From the NCBI GenBank assembly GCA_038750655.1, contig JBCDGZ010000044.1:1-50005 (forward strand): a DNA stretch of 50,005 nucleotides, read 5' to 3'. Every line of letters begins with the position of its first letter. Positions within the stretch are counted from its first letter, which is position 1. This DNA comes from JBCDGZ01 sp038750655 (GTDB lineage Bacteria > Bacteroidota > Bacteroidia > Chitinophagales > Saprospiraceae). Both the position numbers and the translations under genes were made by a program. Positions 15,509 to 24,665 of the stretch are shown here, one piece after another. The notes beneath the pieces are model-generated. The model was not told the origin of the DNA. It worked only from the letters and a program-made list of their open reading frames with translations, and made no database searches.

Positions 15509-18064
15509 ATGAAACAGGCTTTAGCTTTATTTTTAGTACTCGCATACCTCATCTCTTGTCCTTTTGTGGCGCAAGCCCAAAATCCACAGGACTCTATTCC
15601 CATCACCAACTACAGTGAACCCAAGGAATATGAAATTGGAGGGATCAATGTTACGGGAGCCAACTTTAGTGATGACAATGCGATCATTGCTATCGCCGGA
15701 TTCAAAGTAGGCGATCAGGTTCGCATCCCTGGGCCGGAGATTCAAAGGGCCATGAAGGCGCTCTGGAAGCTTCGCCTCTTTACGGATGTGCAGATTTATC
15801 AGGAGAAAACCATCGGTGATGTTATCTTCCTCGAAGTTGCCGTGACGGAGCGCCCCCGCCTTTCCCGTCACTCCTTCAAAGGCGTCAAGAAATCTTATCA
15901 CGACGACATCAACGAAGAGCTCAACAGTATTCTCTTCAAAGGAGGGATCGTTACGGAGAATATAAAAACCAACGCAAGCAACTCTATTAAGAATTTCTAC
16001 CGCGCCAAAGGCTATCTGGATGCCGAGGTTAGGGTACAGGAAATTCCGGATGAAAAAATGGTGCATGCCGTTCGCCTGGTCTTCGATGTGACTCGTAACG
16101 AAAAGGTCAAAATCAATGACATTACCTTTTCGGGCAACGAAAATGTGAAGAGTAAGAAGCTGCGCAAGAAAATGGATGGAACGAAGCGCAAAAGAAAAAT
16201 CTTTTCTTCCTCTAAATTTATCGCCGACGACTATGATGCGGATAAAAATTCTATCATCGCCTACTATAATACGATCGGTTTTCGGGATGCACGTGTGATT
16301 AGCGACAGTATGTGGCGCAATGAGGATGGGGAGTTGATGCTGCACCTCAATATCCACGAGGGCAATCGCTATTTCTTTAGAGACATCAGTTGGAAAGGCA
16401 ACTCTATCTACGATAGCCAGACCCTGAGTGATGTTTTGGGAATTAAAAGTGGCGATGTTTACAACCAGGAGTTGCTCGATACCCGCCTGAGCTTTAGCAT
16501 CGACGGCCGGGACGTCAGCACCTTGTATATGGACAATGGCTACCTGTTTTTTCAGGTTGACCCCATCGAAACCTCCATCGTCGATGACTCCATCGACCTG
16601 GAAATCCGAATTTTCGAGGGGCCGCAGGCCACCATCGACCGGGTGATCATCAAGGGCAATGATCGGACGCACGATCACGTGATCCGCCGCGAACTGCGTA
16701 CCCGCCCAGGGGCCAAGTTTAGTCGCTCCGACATTATCCGTTCTCAACGGGAGATCATCAACCTGGGCTACTTCAACCCTGAGGCGCTGGGTATTCAGAC
16801 GCCGGTGAACGCACAGCGCGGTACGGTAGACATTGAGTATACGGTGGAGGAGAAGCCCTCTGATCAGTTGGAACTCTCCGCCGGCTGGGCCGGTGGCGGC
16901 CGAGGGGTGATCGGTACCCTTGGGGTTTCTTTCAACAACTTCTCCCTGCGTAACATCTTCAACAAAGAATCCTGGAGCCCACTGCCCCAAGGGGATGGCC
17001 AGCGCCTTTCGCTGCGCGCCCAAACCAACGGCAGTTTCTTCCAATCCTATAATATCTCTTTCACTGAGCCCTGGCTGGGAGGCAAAAAGCCTAACTCCTT
17101 TACCGTATCTGGCTTCTACAACCGCTCTGCCTTCGGCACCCGGGAAACCTCCACCTTCCAGCGCTTCGTAATCGCAGGTATCTCAATGGGCCTTGGTACC
17201 CGCCTTCGCTGGCCAGATGATAACTTCATCTCCTCAACGACCCTCTCCTTACAAAACTACTCGCTGAACAACTGGAACCAAGGGCTGTTCATCACCGATA
17301 ACGGAGACGTAGTGAGAGATGGTAATTTCTACAACATTAATATCAAACAGACCATTACCCGAAGCACGGTCAGCGAACCGATCTTCCCACGTAGCGGTTC
17401 TCGTATATCGCTCTCGCTTCAGTTTACGCTGCCCTACTCGCTATTCAATAATAGGGACTACAGCGAGCTTCCAGTCGAAGATCGCTTCAAGTTTCTGGAA
17501 TACCACAAGTGGCGCCTCGATGCAGAGTGGTACACCAAGCTGGTGGGTAATCTGGTGTTAAAAGCAGAAGCCAAAATTGGGATCATCGGTGCCTACAATG
17601 ACGAAATCGGCGTCGTACCTTTCGAGCGCTTCCAGTTAGGAGGGGATGGCCTTGCCAATCAGCAATTCGGAGGATTCATTGGAGTGGATCTCATCGCTCT
17701 TCGTGGTTATGACGAATCAGAAATTGAGGCCAACAGAAGACCGGGCTTTGGCAGCGTCGTTGCTACCCCGATATTTGACAAATTTACCTTAGAGCTGCGA
17801 TACCCCGTCTCCCTCAATCCTAACTCTACCATCTTCGTTACTGCCTGGGCGCAAGGAGGAAACTCCTGGCAGCAGCTGCGCGAGTTCAATCCTTTTGACG
17901 TCAATCGCGCAGTAGGTATGGGGCTGCGGGTTTTCCTTCCGATGTTCGGTACTCTTGGCTTTGACTACGGTCTTGGTTTTGATAAGCCCGATGATGGCAG
18001 TGGCGGATCAATTTTCTCTAGATTTGGACGCTTTAACATCGTCCTTGGTTTCGAGCCAGAATAG
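15509..18064 (+). CDS. bamA: Outer membrane protein assembly factor BamA
   Basis: An 851-aa outer-membrane protein that folds and inserts beta-barrel proteins. The signal peptide ends near AQAQNPQDS. POTRA domains follow; EIGGINVTGANFSDDNAI begins the first, later ones include KINDITFSGNENVKSKKL and TIDRVIIKGNDRTHDHVIRR. The C-terminal half is the 16-strand barrel; LSAGWAGGGRGVIGTLGVSF opens it, RGYDES belongs to the conserved loop-6 region (usually VRGF/Y), and LGFDYGLGFDKP is near the end. The last residues are GFEPE, a few residues past the aromatic usually at the end. Length is typical for Bacteroidota. A terminator follows. Confidence 0.95.
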   Translation: MKQALALFLVLAYLISCPFVAQAQNPQDSIPITNYSEPKEYEIGGINVTGANFSDDNAIIAIAGFKVGDQVRIPGPEIQRAMKALWKLRLFTDVQIYQEKTIGDVIFLEVAVTERPRLSRHSFKGVKKSYHDDINEELNSILFKGGIVTENIKTNASNSIKNFYRAKGYLDAEVRVQEIPDEKMVHAVRLVFDVTRNEKVKINDITFSGNENVKSKKLRKKMDGTKRKRKIFSSSKFIADDYDADKNSIIAYYNTIGFRDARVISDSMWRNEDGELMLHLNIHEGNRYFFRDISWKGNSIYDSQTLSDVLGIKSGDVYNQELLDTRLSFSIDGRDVSTLYMDNGYLFFQVDPIETSIVDDSIDLEIRIFEGPQATIDRVIIKGNDRTHDHVIRRELRTRPGAKFSRSDIIRSQREIINLGYFNPEALGIQTPVNAQRGTVDIEYTVEEKPSDQLELSAGWAGGGRGVIGTLGVSFNNFSLRNIFNKESWSPLPQGDGQRLSLRAQTNGSFFQSYNISFTEPWLGGKKPNSFTVSGFYNRSAFGTRETSTFQRFVIAGISMGLGTRLRWPDDNFISSTTLSLQNYSLNNWNQGLFITDNGDVVRDGNFYNINIKQTITRSTVSEPIFPRSGSRISLSLQFTLPYSLFNNRDYSELPVEDRFKFLEYHKWRLDAEWYTKLVGNLVLKAEAKIGIIGAYNDEIGVVPFERFQLGGDGLANQQFGGFIGVDLIALRGYDESEIEANRRPGFGSVVATPIFDKFTLELRYPVSLNPNSTIFVTAWAQGGNSWQQLREFNPFDVNRAVGMGLRVFLPMFGTLGFDYGLGFDKPDDGSGGSIFSRFGRFNIVLGFEPE

Positions 18065-18093
18065 GACAAGGTTTTCCAGCATTTCCATTCACG

Positions 18094-18131
18094 AAAAAAG
18101 CCCGGCGGAGATACTCCGTCGGGCTTTTTTT
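18094..18131. terminator. Bidirectional intrinsic terminator between bamA and infB
   Basis: AAAAAAGCCCGGCGGAG, a short loop, then CTCCGTCGGGCTTTTTTT forms a strong GC-rich stem with A-tract and T-tract. It lies between two convergent genes and can end both transcripts. Confidence 0.9.
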
Positions 18132-18153
18132 AGCTATCGTTGTTACAAATTTC

Positions 18154-21100
18154 TTAATCCAGCCGCTGCTTCACTTCAATAATTTCGTAGCCTTCGATCA
18201 CGTCGCCGACTTTAATATCATTGAAGTTCTTGACGGTGATACCACATTCCATTCCGTTCTTCACTTCCTTGACATCATCCTTAAAGCGTTTGAGGGATGA
18301 AATCTCACCAACGGCTCCCTCTTTAGTTGGGAAAACCACAATACCATCGCGAATCAGGCGAATATTGGTATTTCGGGAAATCTTGCCGTCCGCAACATAG
18401 CATCCAGCGATGGTTCCAACCCGGCTGATTTTGTAGGTTTCGCGGACTTCGACCTGAGCAACGATTTTCTCTTCCTTGGTAGGTTCGAGCATCCCTTCGA
18501 TCGCCGAGCGAATTTCCTCGATGGCTTCGTAGATGATGGAGTAGGTTTTGATCTGTACGCCTTCCCGTTCCGCCAGCTTACGCGCATTGAGCGAAGGACG
18601 AACCTGGAAACCGATGATGATGGCATCGGAGGCAGAAGCCAGCAAAACATCCGATTCGATGATCTGTCCGACTGCTTTATGGATCACATTGACCTGTACG
18701 GTTTCCATAGATTGCTTGATCAAGGAATCGGAGAGGGCTTCGACAGAACCATCCACGTCCCCTTTGATGATCAGGTTGAGTTCTTTGAAAGTTCCCAGTG
18801 CCAGACGGCGGCCAATCTCATCGAGGCTGATTCGCTTGCTGGCTCTATTGGCCTGTTCGCGGGAAATCTGCGCACGCTTCGAGGCGATTTGGCGAGCTTC
18901 CTGCTCGGTATCAGTCGTTTTAAACTTCTCTCCGGCCTGCGGCGCACCGCTCAACCCAAGGACAAGAACCGGAGCGGAAGGACCCGCCACTTTGACCTTC
19001 TTGCCGCGCTCGTTGAACATCGCCTTGATCTTACCGGAGTGGGCGCCAGCTACAACAGGATCACCAATTCTTAAGCTCCCTGTTTGTACCAGGATTTTGG
19101 TTACATAGCCCCGGCCTTTGTCCAGCGAGGCTTCAATGACGGTGCCGGAGGCAGAGCGATTAGGATTGGCCTTGAGTTCCAATAGTTCGGCTTCCAGAAG
19201 GATTTTTTCCAGCAGCTGGTCCACATTGGTTCCCATCTTAGCAGAAATATCCTGCGATTGGTACTGCCCACCCCAGGCTTCCACTAGCAGATTCATACCG
19301 GCTAGTTCTTGCTTGATGCGTTCAGGATCAGCGCCTGCCTTATCGATCTTATTGATGGCAAAAACCATAGGTACCCCAGCCGCTTGAGCGTGACTGATGG
19401 CTTCCTTGGTTTGAGGCATGATCTTATCGTCGGCAGAAATAATAATCACGGCTACATCCGTTACTTTCGCCCCCCGGGCTCTCATCGCCGTAAAGGCTTC
19501 GTGACCAGGAGTATCCAGGAAGGTAATTCTTTTCTTTTCCTCTTCTTCTTCGCCTACCAGTACTTCGTAGGCACCGATATGCTGAGTGATCCCCCCGGCT
19601 TCTCCATCGATAACGTTGGCTTCGCGGATGTAATCCAATAGCGAGGTTTTACCGTGATCGACGTGTCCCATCACGGTAACGATTGGAGCACGAGGTTCCA
19701 AATCTTCTGGATCATCCACAACTTCCTCTTCTTCATCTACCTGCTCTTCGGCGCTGATGAATTCCACTTCGTGGCCAAATTCTTCAGCTACCAATTCGAT
19801 GATTTCCGCATCCAGACGCTGGTTAATCGACACGATTACCCCGAGGTTCATACAGGTGGTGATCACTTGGGTTACGGAGACATCCATGAGGCTAGCCAGC
19901 TCGGAGACGGTAACGAATTCGGTGAGCTGCAGTTTGCCCGTTTCCTTTTCTGCTTCGCGCATTTCTTGGCGTTCGCGCAAGCGTTCGCGGCTTTCCCGCC
20001 GCATTTTTTGGCGTTTCTTCTTTCCTCCACCGGAGAGGCGAGCCATAGTTTGCTTGATTTGCTCGTCGATCTCCTTTTTAGAGACTTCTTTAACCTCATC
20101 TCTTCCACCACGGCGGCGACGGCCTGCACCTCCTCGATTGGCATTAACATTGACGGGGGAGACCTTCTTGCGGGTTCTTCTCCGCTTCTTTCTAGGATCG
20201 GTCTCTTCCTTCTTCTTGTTATTATTACTATTGTTATTATTACTATTATTTGTTGATCCCGCCTTATTGCCGCTATTATTATTTGCCGCAGCACCACTTT
20301 TATTATCTCCTTCCTCTTTCTTTTTCTTCTTTTTCTTTGGCCGCTTCAGCTTATCGGTATCAATTTTACCCAGAATTTTGAGTCCTTTGAGTTGCGGCGT
20401 TTTCATCCGGGTGATTTCATTACTTTTGGGTGCTCCTTCACCGGGAGGTTGTTTATCTCCTTCTTTTTGGGGAGAGGATTCATTGGCACCTCCAGGCTTT
20501 TCCTTAGGATTTTTACTCAGCGGAACATCACCAGAAACAGGAGAAGCCTCCTCCTTTGGTTTTTCGGCGGGTGCTTGCTCTTGGTTTTCAGCTACCGGTT
20601 CCTTCACCTCTGCAACTGGCTCGGGCTTCTTGGGCTCGGGTTCAGGGTCAGGGGTTGGCGCAGGAGCTTCCACTTCGACCGCAGGCTCCTCCTTCTTAGG
20701 AGTGGCCTTGGGCTTATCCAGATCAATCTTACCTTTAATTTTGAGCTGAACCCTAGGAGCTTCGGCCACCTCTTCTTGAACGACGGGTTCAGGTGTGGGC
20801 TCAGGTTCAGGTTCTGGAGCCGGAGGGGGTGCGGGAGTTTCCTCTGCTGCAGGCTTAGGCGCAGGAGGAGGGACTGGCGCAGGAGCTTCCTCTTTCTTTG
20901 GGGTAAAAGTTACTGTAGGCTTTTCTTCCTCCTCGGGAGCGTCTTTTTTCCCGGTTCGGCTACCAATCACCAGCTGATCTGCCTGTTCTTTAATGGCGAT
21001 AGACTTCTGAAACGCCTTCAGTAGCTCCGAGTACATCTCATCAGTGATCTTGGCAGTAGGCTTATTTTCTATATCGAAGCCACTCTTATTGAGATGCTCA

Positions 21101-21159
21101 ACAATGGTAGTTGTACCTACATTTAATTCTTTTGCTATCTTAACTAACCGTTTGGCCAT
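18154..21159 (-). CDS. infB: Translation initiation factor IF-2
   Basis: A 1001-aa GTPase that delivers initiator tRNA to the ribosome. The N-terminus MAKRLVKIAKELNVGTTTIVEHL is the usual first subdomain. It is followed by a long low-complexity linker of Pro/Glu/Ala/Lys and an Asn-rich tract (about residues 280-320). A second IF2-N domain includes VTVSELASLMDVSVTQVI. The G domain starts with VMGHVDHGKTSLLDYIR near residue 500, with DTPGHEAFTAMRARG and NKIDKAGADPERI. Domains II-IV run to the C-terminus. The large size is normal in Bacteroidota. It is 306 bp downstream of nusA on the same strand, so either read through or separately promoted. Confidence 0.97.
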   Translation of the reverse strand: MAKRLVKIAKELNVGTTTIVEHLNKSGFDIENKPTAKITDEMYSELLKAFQKSIAIKEQADQLVIGSRTGKKDAPEEEEKPTVTFTPKKEEAPAPVPPPAPKPAAEETPAPPPAPEPEPEPTPEPVVQEEVAEAPRVQLKIKGKIDLDKPKATPKKEEPAVEVEAPAPTPDPEPEPKKPEPVAEVKEPVAENQEQAPAEKPKEEASPVSGDVPLSKNPKEKPGGANESSPQKEGDKQPPGEGAPKSNEITRMKTPQLKGLKILGKIDTDKLKRPKKKKKKKEEGDNKSGAAANNNSGNKAGSTNNSNNNNSNNNKKKEETDPRKKRRRTRKKVSPVNVNANRGGAGRRRRGGRDEVKEVSKKEIDEQIKQTMARLSGGGKKKRQKMRRESRERLRERQEMREAEKETGKLQLTEFVTVSELASLMDVSVTQVITTCMNLGVIVSINQRLDAEIIELVAEEFGHEVEFISAEEQVDEEEEVVDDPEDLEPRAPIVTVMGHVDHGKTSLLDYIREANVIDGEAGGITQHIGAYEVLVGEEEEEKKRITFLDTPGHEAFTAMRARGAKVTDVAVIIISADDKIMPQTKEAISHAQAAGVPMVFAINKIDKAGADPERIKQELAGMNLLVEAWGGQYQSQDISAKMGTNVDQLLEKILLEAELLELKANPNRSASGTVIEASLDKGRGYVTKILVQTGSLRIGDPVVAGAHSGKIKAMFNERGKKVKVAGPSAPVLVLGLSGAPQAGEKFKTTDTEQEARQIASKRAQISREQANRASKRISLDEIGRRLALGTFKELNLIIKGDVDGSVEALSDSLIKQSMETVQVNVIHKAVGQIIESDVLLASASDAIIIGFQVRPSLNARKLAEREGVQIKTYSIIYEAIEEIRSAIEGMLEPTKEEKIVAQVEVRETYKISRVGTIAGCYVADGKISRNTNIRLIRDGIVVFPTKEGAVGEISSLKRFKDDVKEVKNGMECGITVKNFNDIKVGDVIEGYEIIEVKQRLD

Positions 21160-21465
21160 TCAGATTTTTTTAGTTCTTGTGGATAAAACGACTCGCCGTA
21201 TCCGATCAACAAAAGACTTTCACTAAAGAGATTATCAACTTACATTTGATCAATTTTTATTGATGTTAGTAAAAAGAGTGCTCATGCTAAAAGCCATTTG
21301 TTTGACCGAATAGAGAATATCTCATCCGATTATTAAGTATTTGAAACGGAATTGTCCAAAGTTCAACCCGAACGCTAACACAAAGTTAAGGTAAAACTCC
21401 AGATTGAATAACTCTTTATCCAAAAAAACAATTCCCAAGTAATGCAACTCAAGAGGCAAAAAAGC
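21160..21465. other. Intergenic region between nusA and infB
   Basis: This gap is unusually long for the nusA-infB junction, which is often tight. It is AT-rich. CATCAATAAAAATTGATC on the minus strand forms a short imperfect inverted repeat near 21250-21267. I see no clear ORF and no exact promoter pair, although a second promoter for infB is likely here. Confidence 0.5.
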
Positions 21466-22701
21466 CTATTCGTCGAATTCAGCAGCCAGGATTCGCAGTA
21501 AATCAACGATGGTTTCCTCTTCGAGGTCAGTACGACGTACCAGTTCCTCTTGATTTAATTCTAGCACACTGCGTGCGGTATCACAGCCAATATTCTTCAA
21601 GGCATCGATTACCCAGCCATCAATTTCATCTGCAAATTCGTCCAGATCGACATCATCGATTTCGACTTCATCGTTATTTCTGTAAACATCGATATCAAAG
21701 CCGGTCAGCTTGCTCGCCAGTTTAATATTGGTTCCTCCCTTTCCAATAGCTAGAGATACCTGATCAGGTTCGAGGTATACGGCAGCCCGTTGGCTATCAA
21801 AATCGAGGTCGATATTGGTCACTCTGGCGGGCGTGAGAGCCCTTTGAATAAAAAGGGTTTGATTATTCGTAAAATTGACGATGTCGATATTTTCATTACG
21901 CAATTCTCGAACGATACCGTGGATGCGCGATCCTTTCATACCTACACAGGCACCTACCGGGTCGATGCGATCATCATAGGATTCAACTGCCACCTTGGCC
22001 CTTTCACCGGGCATACGGACAATTTTCCGAACCGTAATAAGACCGTCTTCGATTTCAGGTACTTCCTGTTCTAGTAGTTTCTCAAGGAAGATGCTGTCTG
22101 TACGTGAGACAATTACAACCGGGTTATTGTTTTTCATCTCTACCTTACGAATCACGCCGCGAACCATATCTCCCTTGCGGAAGAAGTCTCCTCGGATCAT
22201 TTCATTTCTAGGCAATACCAATTCTGTATTAGTAGCATCATCAATGATCAAAATTTCTCGCTTGAGAATCTGGTGTACTTCTCCGAGAACGATGTCCCCA
22301 ACGCGCTCAGAGTAACGGCGGAAGACCTCATCTTTCTCCAGTTCCATAATTCTTGAAATCAGGGTCTGCCGTGCTGCCATAATGGCTCTACGGCCGAAGT
22401 CTTCGAGGTGGAGTTGCTCGTAACATTCTTCCCCGATTTCATAATCTTCATCTATAGAAAGTGCTTCAGAAATAGAGACTTGCGCACGATCATCCAACAC
22501 CTCACCATCCGGCACAATCTCTCTGACTCGCCAAAGCTCAAGGTCACCTTTCTGCGTATTGACAATGACATCAAAATTATCATCGGAGCCAAATTTCTTA
22601 CGAATAAGGGTCCGGAATACATCCTCAAGGACACGTACCATAGTCGGGCGGTCGATATTCTTCCCGGCTTTAAACTCCGAAAAAGTGTCAACTAGGTTCA
22701 T
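21466..22701 (-). CDS. nusA: Transcription termination/antitermination factor NusA
   Basis: A 411-aa RNA-binding factor that joins RNA polymerase and affects pausing, termination and rRNA antitermination. The N-terminal domain begins MNLVDTFSEFKAGKNIDRP. The S1 domain is near 135-200 (RVGDIVLGEVHQI). KH1 and KH2 follow, with RAKVAVESYDDRIDPVGACV and LAIGKGGTNIKLASKL as landmarks. The C-terminus has one helix-hairpin-type segment rather than the two acidic repeats of E. coli NusA, as usual for the phylum. rimP lies 11 bp upstream, forming the standard operon. Confidence 0.96.
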   Translation of the reverse strand: MNLVDTFSEFKAGKNIDRPTMVRVLEDVFRTLIRKKFGSDDNFDVIVNTQKGDLELWRVREIVPDGEVLDDRAQVSISEALSIDEDYEIGEECYEQLHLEDFGRRAIMAARQTLISRIMELEKDEVFRRYSERVGDIVLGEVHQILKREILIIDDATNTELVLPRNEMIRGDFFRKGDMVRGVIRKVEMKNNNPVVIVSRTDSIFLEKLLEQEVPEIEDGLITVRKIVRMPGERAKVAVESYDDRIDPVGACVGMKGSRIHGIVRELRNENIDIVNFTNNQTLFIQRALTPARVTNIDLDFDSQRAAVYLEPDQVSLAIGKGGTNIKLASKLTGFDIDVYRNNDEVEIDDVDLDEFADEIDGWVIDALKNIGCDTARSVLELNQEELVRRTDLEEETIVDLLRILAAEFDE

Positions 22702-22712
22702 GATTTATAGCT

Positions 22713-23189
22713 TTAAAAAGTAATTTTAACAATTGTTTGTTTGATATGATCGAAAGGAATAGGGGTCTGGACCAATTCGGTCTTTTTCTTCTTTCCTTCT
22801 TTTCTTCTCACTTTAGCCTCGATCGTTATACTATCTTCCGTCGTAGCGATCAGGGTTCCAGTCATGGTCTTGCCTTCTTTAAGGGCAACTTCGACCTTTC
22901 GGCCGATATTCTTTTTATACTGTCTAATGAATTTCAAAGGGCGGCCAATGCCTGGCGAGGAAACTTCCAATGTGTAGCGTTCTCCCAGCCACTTTTCCTC
23001 ATCGAGGTACTTTTCCAGGTAGCGGCTGATTTTCTGACATCGCTCAAAAGTCAAGCTCGAATCGCTGTCGATAAAAACACTTAGTTTGATGCCTCCGGGC
23101 GACAATCTTATCTCGATGACGAAACAATCCTCGAAGGCTTCTTCAGCGAACTTTTCGTTCAGTAGTTTTTCAATCTTTTGTTCAATCAC
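22713..23189 (-). CDS. rimP: Ribosome maturation factor RimP
   Basis: A 158-aa protein that helps mature the 30S subunit. Recognisable segments are FVIEIRLSPGGIKLSVFIDSD, TFERCQKISRYLEKYLDE, RYTLEVSSPGIGRPLKF and the C-terminal Sm-like domain with KVEVALKEGKTMTGTLIA. I chose GTG at 23189 (VIEQKIEKLL) because this is where family members normally begin. An in-frame ATG at 23231 would add 14 hydrophobic residues and start inside the loop of a terminator-like hairpin, which makes it less likely. It is first in the rimP-nusA-infB operon, 11 bp before nusA. Confidence 0.9.
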   Translation of the reverse strand: MIEQKIEKLLNEKFAEEAFEDCFVIEIRLSPGGIKLSVFIDSDSSLTFERCQKISRYLEKYLDEEKWLGERYTLEVSSPGIGRPLKFIRQYKKNIGRKVEVALKEGKTMTGTLIATTEDSITIEAKVRRKEGKKKKTELVQTPIPFDHIKQTIVKITF

Positions 23190-23214
23190 TCTTGCTGTAT
23201 TGCGGAATATAAAT

Positions 23215-23240
23215 AAAAAGAGGGAACTCATGTTCCCTCT
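23215..23240 (-). terminator. Terminator-like hairpin in the rimP leader (possible attenuator)
   Basis: Read on the minus strand, AGAGGGAAC (23240-23232), a four-base loop ATGA, and GTTCCCTCT (23227-23219) form a perfect 9-bp stem. It is followed by TTTTATTT. This is a complete intrinsic terminator placed between the operon promoter (23262-23292) and the rimP start (23189). Confidence 0.7.
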
Positions 23241-23261
23241 CTGTTGAGTAATTAAGCAGTG

Positions 23262-23292
23262 CAAATATAAGCTTTTTTTTAGGAATGTGCAA
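23262..23292 (-). promoter_or_regulatory. Promoter of the rimP-nusA-infB operon
   Basis: On the minus strand TTG (23292-23290) and TATATTTG (23269-23262) are separated by exactly 20 bp, a full match to the Bacteroidota consensus TTG-N17-23-TAnnTTTG. Transcription would start near 23255, giving a leader of about 65 nt. Confidence 0.7.
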
Positions 23293-23377
23293 TGAATTCA
23301 CGTATATGACCCTGTATTTATCTTCATATTTGGGGCATTTCTACCGAATTGGTGCCCCTGACTAAACCCTCCCTTAC

Positions 23378-23385
23378 TATCTTTG
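23378..23385 (+). promoter_or_regulatory. Candidate -7 element upstream of mqnC
   Basis: TATCTTTG matches TAnnTTTG about 100 bp before the mqnC start. The nearest TTG (23349-23351) is 26 bp upstream, wider than usual. Confidence 0.35.
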
Positions 23386-23485
23386 TTAAAAATTTAGTGC
23401 TAGAGGATAATTTATCTGGTCGATCTGGGAAAAACTGGATGTCCAGCTAAAAGAATTAATTATTATTTAACATGAAGCGCAGCGT

Positions 23486-24628
23486 ATGCACACTGATGAT
23501 TTATTGAACAGCGCCCTGAAAAGGGAATTCCTGAGTGCCGAAGAGGGTGTTTTTTTGTTTGAACAGGCGACTACTACTGAATTGATGTATGTAGGGAATC
23601 TGATGCGACAACAGCATGTTCCGGGGAATACTGTCACCTGGATCATTGATCGCAACTCCAATACTACCAACGTTTGCATTGCCAATTGTAAGTTCTGCAA
23701 TTTTTATCGGCGCCCGGGCCACGAAGAATCCTATATCACTACGATAGAGGAATATAAGCAGAAGATTGAGGAAACCTTTAAATTTGGCGGCGACCAACTA
23801 CTGCTGCAAGGTGGTCATCACCCCGATCTAGGGCTGCAATACTACTGCGATCTGTTCAGCGAACTCAAATCATTGTACCCCGAACTCAAACTGCACGCCC
23901 TCGGGCCCCCGGAGATTGCCCACATCGCTAAGCTCGAAAAAGCCAGCCATATCGAAGTACTCCGTGCACTGAAAGAATCCGGGCTAGATTCGCTTCCCGG
24001 CGCTGGTGCCGAAATCCTTAGCGACCGGGTACGCCGGCTGATCTCAAAGGGCAAGTGTGGAGGTAAGGAATGGCTCGATGTCATGCGCGCTGCTCACAAG
24101 CTGCACCTAACTACCTCAGCGACCATGATGTTTGGTCATATCGAAACCAATTTGGAGCGCATGCAGCACTTTGTGGACCTGCGACAGGTGCAGTCCGAGA
24201 AACCAGCGGACGCCAAAGGCTTTCTGGCCTTTATCCCTTGGCCCTTCCAGGACGAAGGAACAATTTTGAAGAGGATTAAGCGAGCCCGCAATGTTTGTAC
24301 AGGAGATGAATATGTACGAATGATCGCCATGAGCCGAATTATGCTGCCCAATGTGGTCAACATCCAGGCCTCCTGGCTGACCGTTGGTAAGCAGGTAGCG
24401 CAGGTCTGCCTGCACGCTGGAGCCAACGATTTTGGTAGCATTATGATTGAGGAAAACGTAGTCTCTGCTGCCGGAGCAGCCTTCCGCTTCACGGCCGATG
24501 GCATCCAGCAAGCCATCAGAGACGCCGGCTTCGAACCGCGCCTACGCAACCAACAGTACGACTTCCGCGAACTGCCTACGCAGATCGCTCAACAAGAATT
24601 GGATCGTAAAACCATGATTGTAGACTAA
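23486..24628 (+). CDS. mqnC: Cyclic dehypoxanthinyl futalosine synthase (radical SAM)
   Basis: A 380-aa radical SAM enzyme of the futalosine route to menaquinone; it cyclises dehypoxanthine futalosine. The iron-sulfur motif is CIANCKFCNFYR (CxxxCxxC) near residue 69. GGDQLLLQGGHHPDLGLQYY and LHALGPPEIAHIAK are diagnostic of MqnC rather than the related MqnE. DSLPGAGAEILSDRVRR and TSATMMFGHIET follow in the expected order. Length is normal. Its presence suggests respiration with menaquinone made by this pathway; other mqn genes are not in the window. The purine nucleoside phosphorylase gene follows after 37 bp, and is probably co-transcribed. Confidence 0.93.
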   Translation: MHTDDLLNSALKREFLSAEEGVFLFEQATTTELMYVGNLMRQQHVPGNTVTWIIDRNSNTTNVCIANCKFCNFYRRPGHEESYITTIEEYKQKIEETFKFGGDQLLLQGGHHPDLGLQYYCDLFSELKSLYPELKLHALGPPEIAHIAKLEKASHIEVLRALKESGLDSLPGAGAEILSDRVRRLISKGKCGGKEWLDVMRAAHKLHLTTSATMMFGHIETNLERMQHFVDLRQVQSEKPADAKGFLAFIPWPFQDEGTILKRIKRARNVCTGDEYVRMIAMSRIMLPNVVNIQASWLTVGKQVAQVCLHAGANDFGSIMIEENVVSAAGAAFRFTADGIQQAIRDAGFEPRLRNQQYDFRELPTQIAQQELDRKTMIVD

Positions 24629-24665
24629 GTCCAACATACTATCAACTACACGAAAAACCTCCCCT

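Noticed and set aside
15533..17044. Long minus-strand open frame of 503 codons across bamA
   Set aside because: It is antisense to a fully conserved bamA and its translation shows no family motif; it is a shadow frame.
20220..20300. Microsatellite-like run of ATT repeats
   Set aside because: It encodes the Asn-rich linker of IF-2 in frame, so it is coding low-complexity sequence and not an independent repeat.
19757..20749. 330-codon plus-strand frame rich in Ser/Leu/Phe
   Set aside because: It is the antisense of the low-complexity linker of IF-2; the composition explains its openness.
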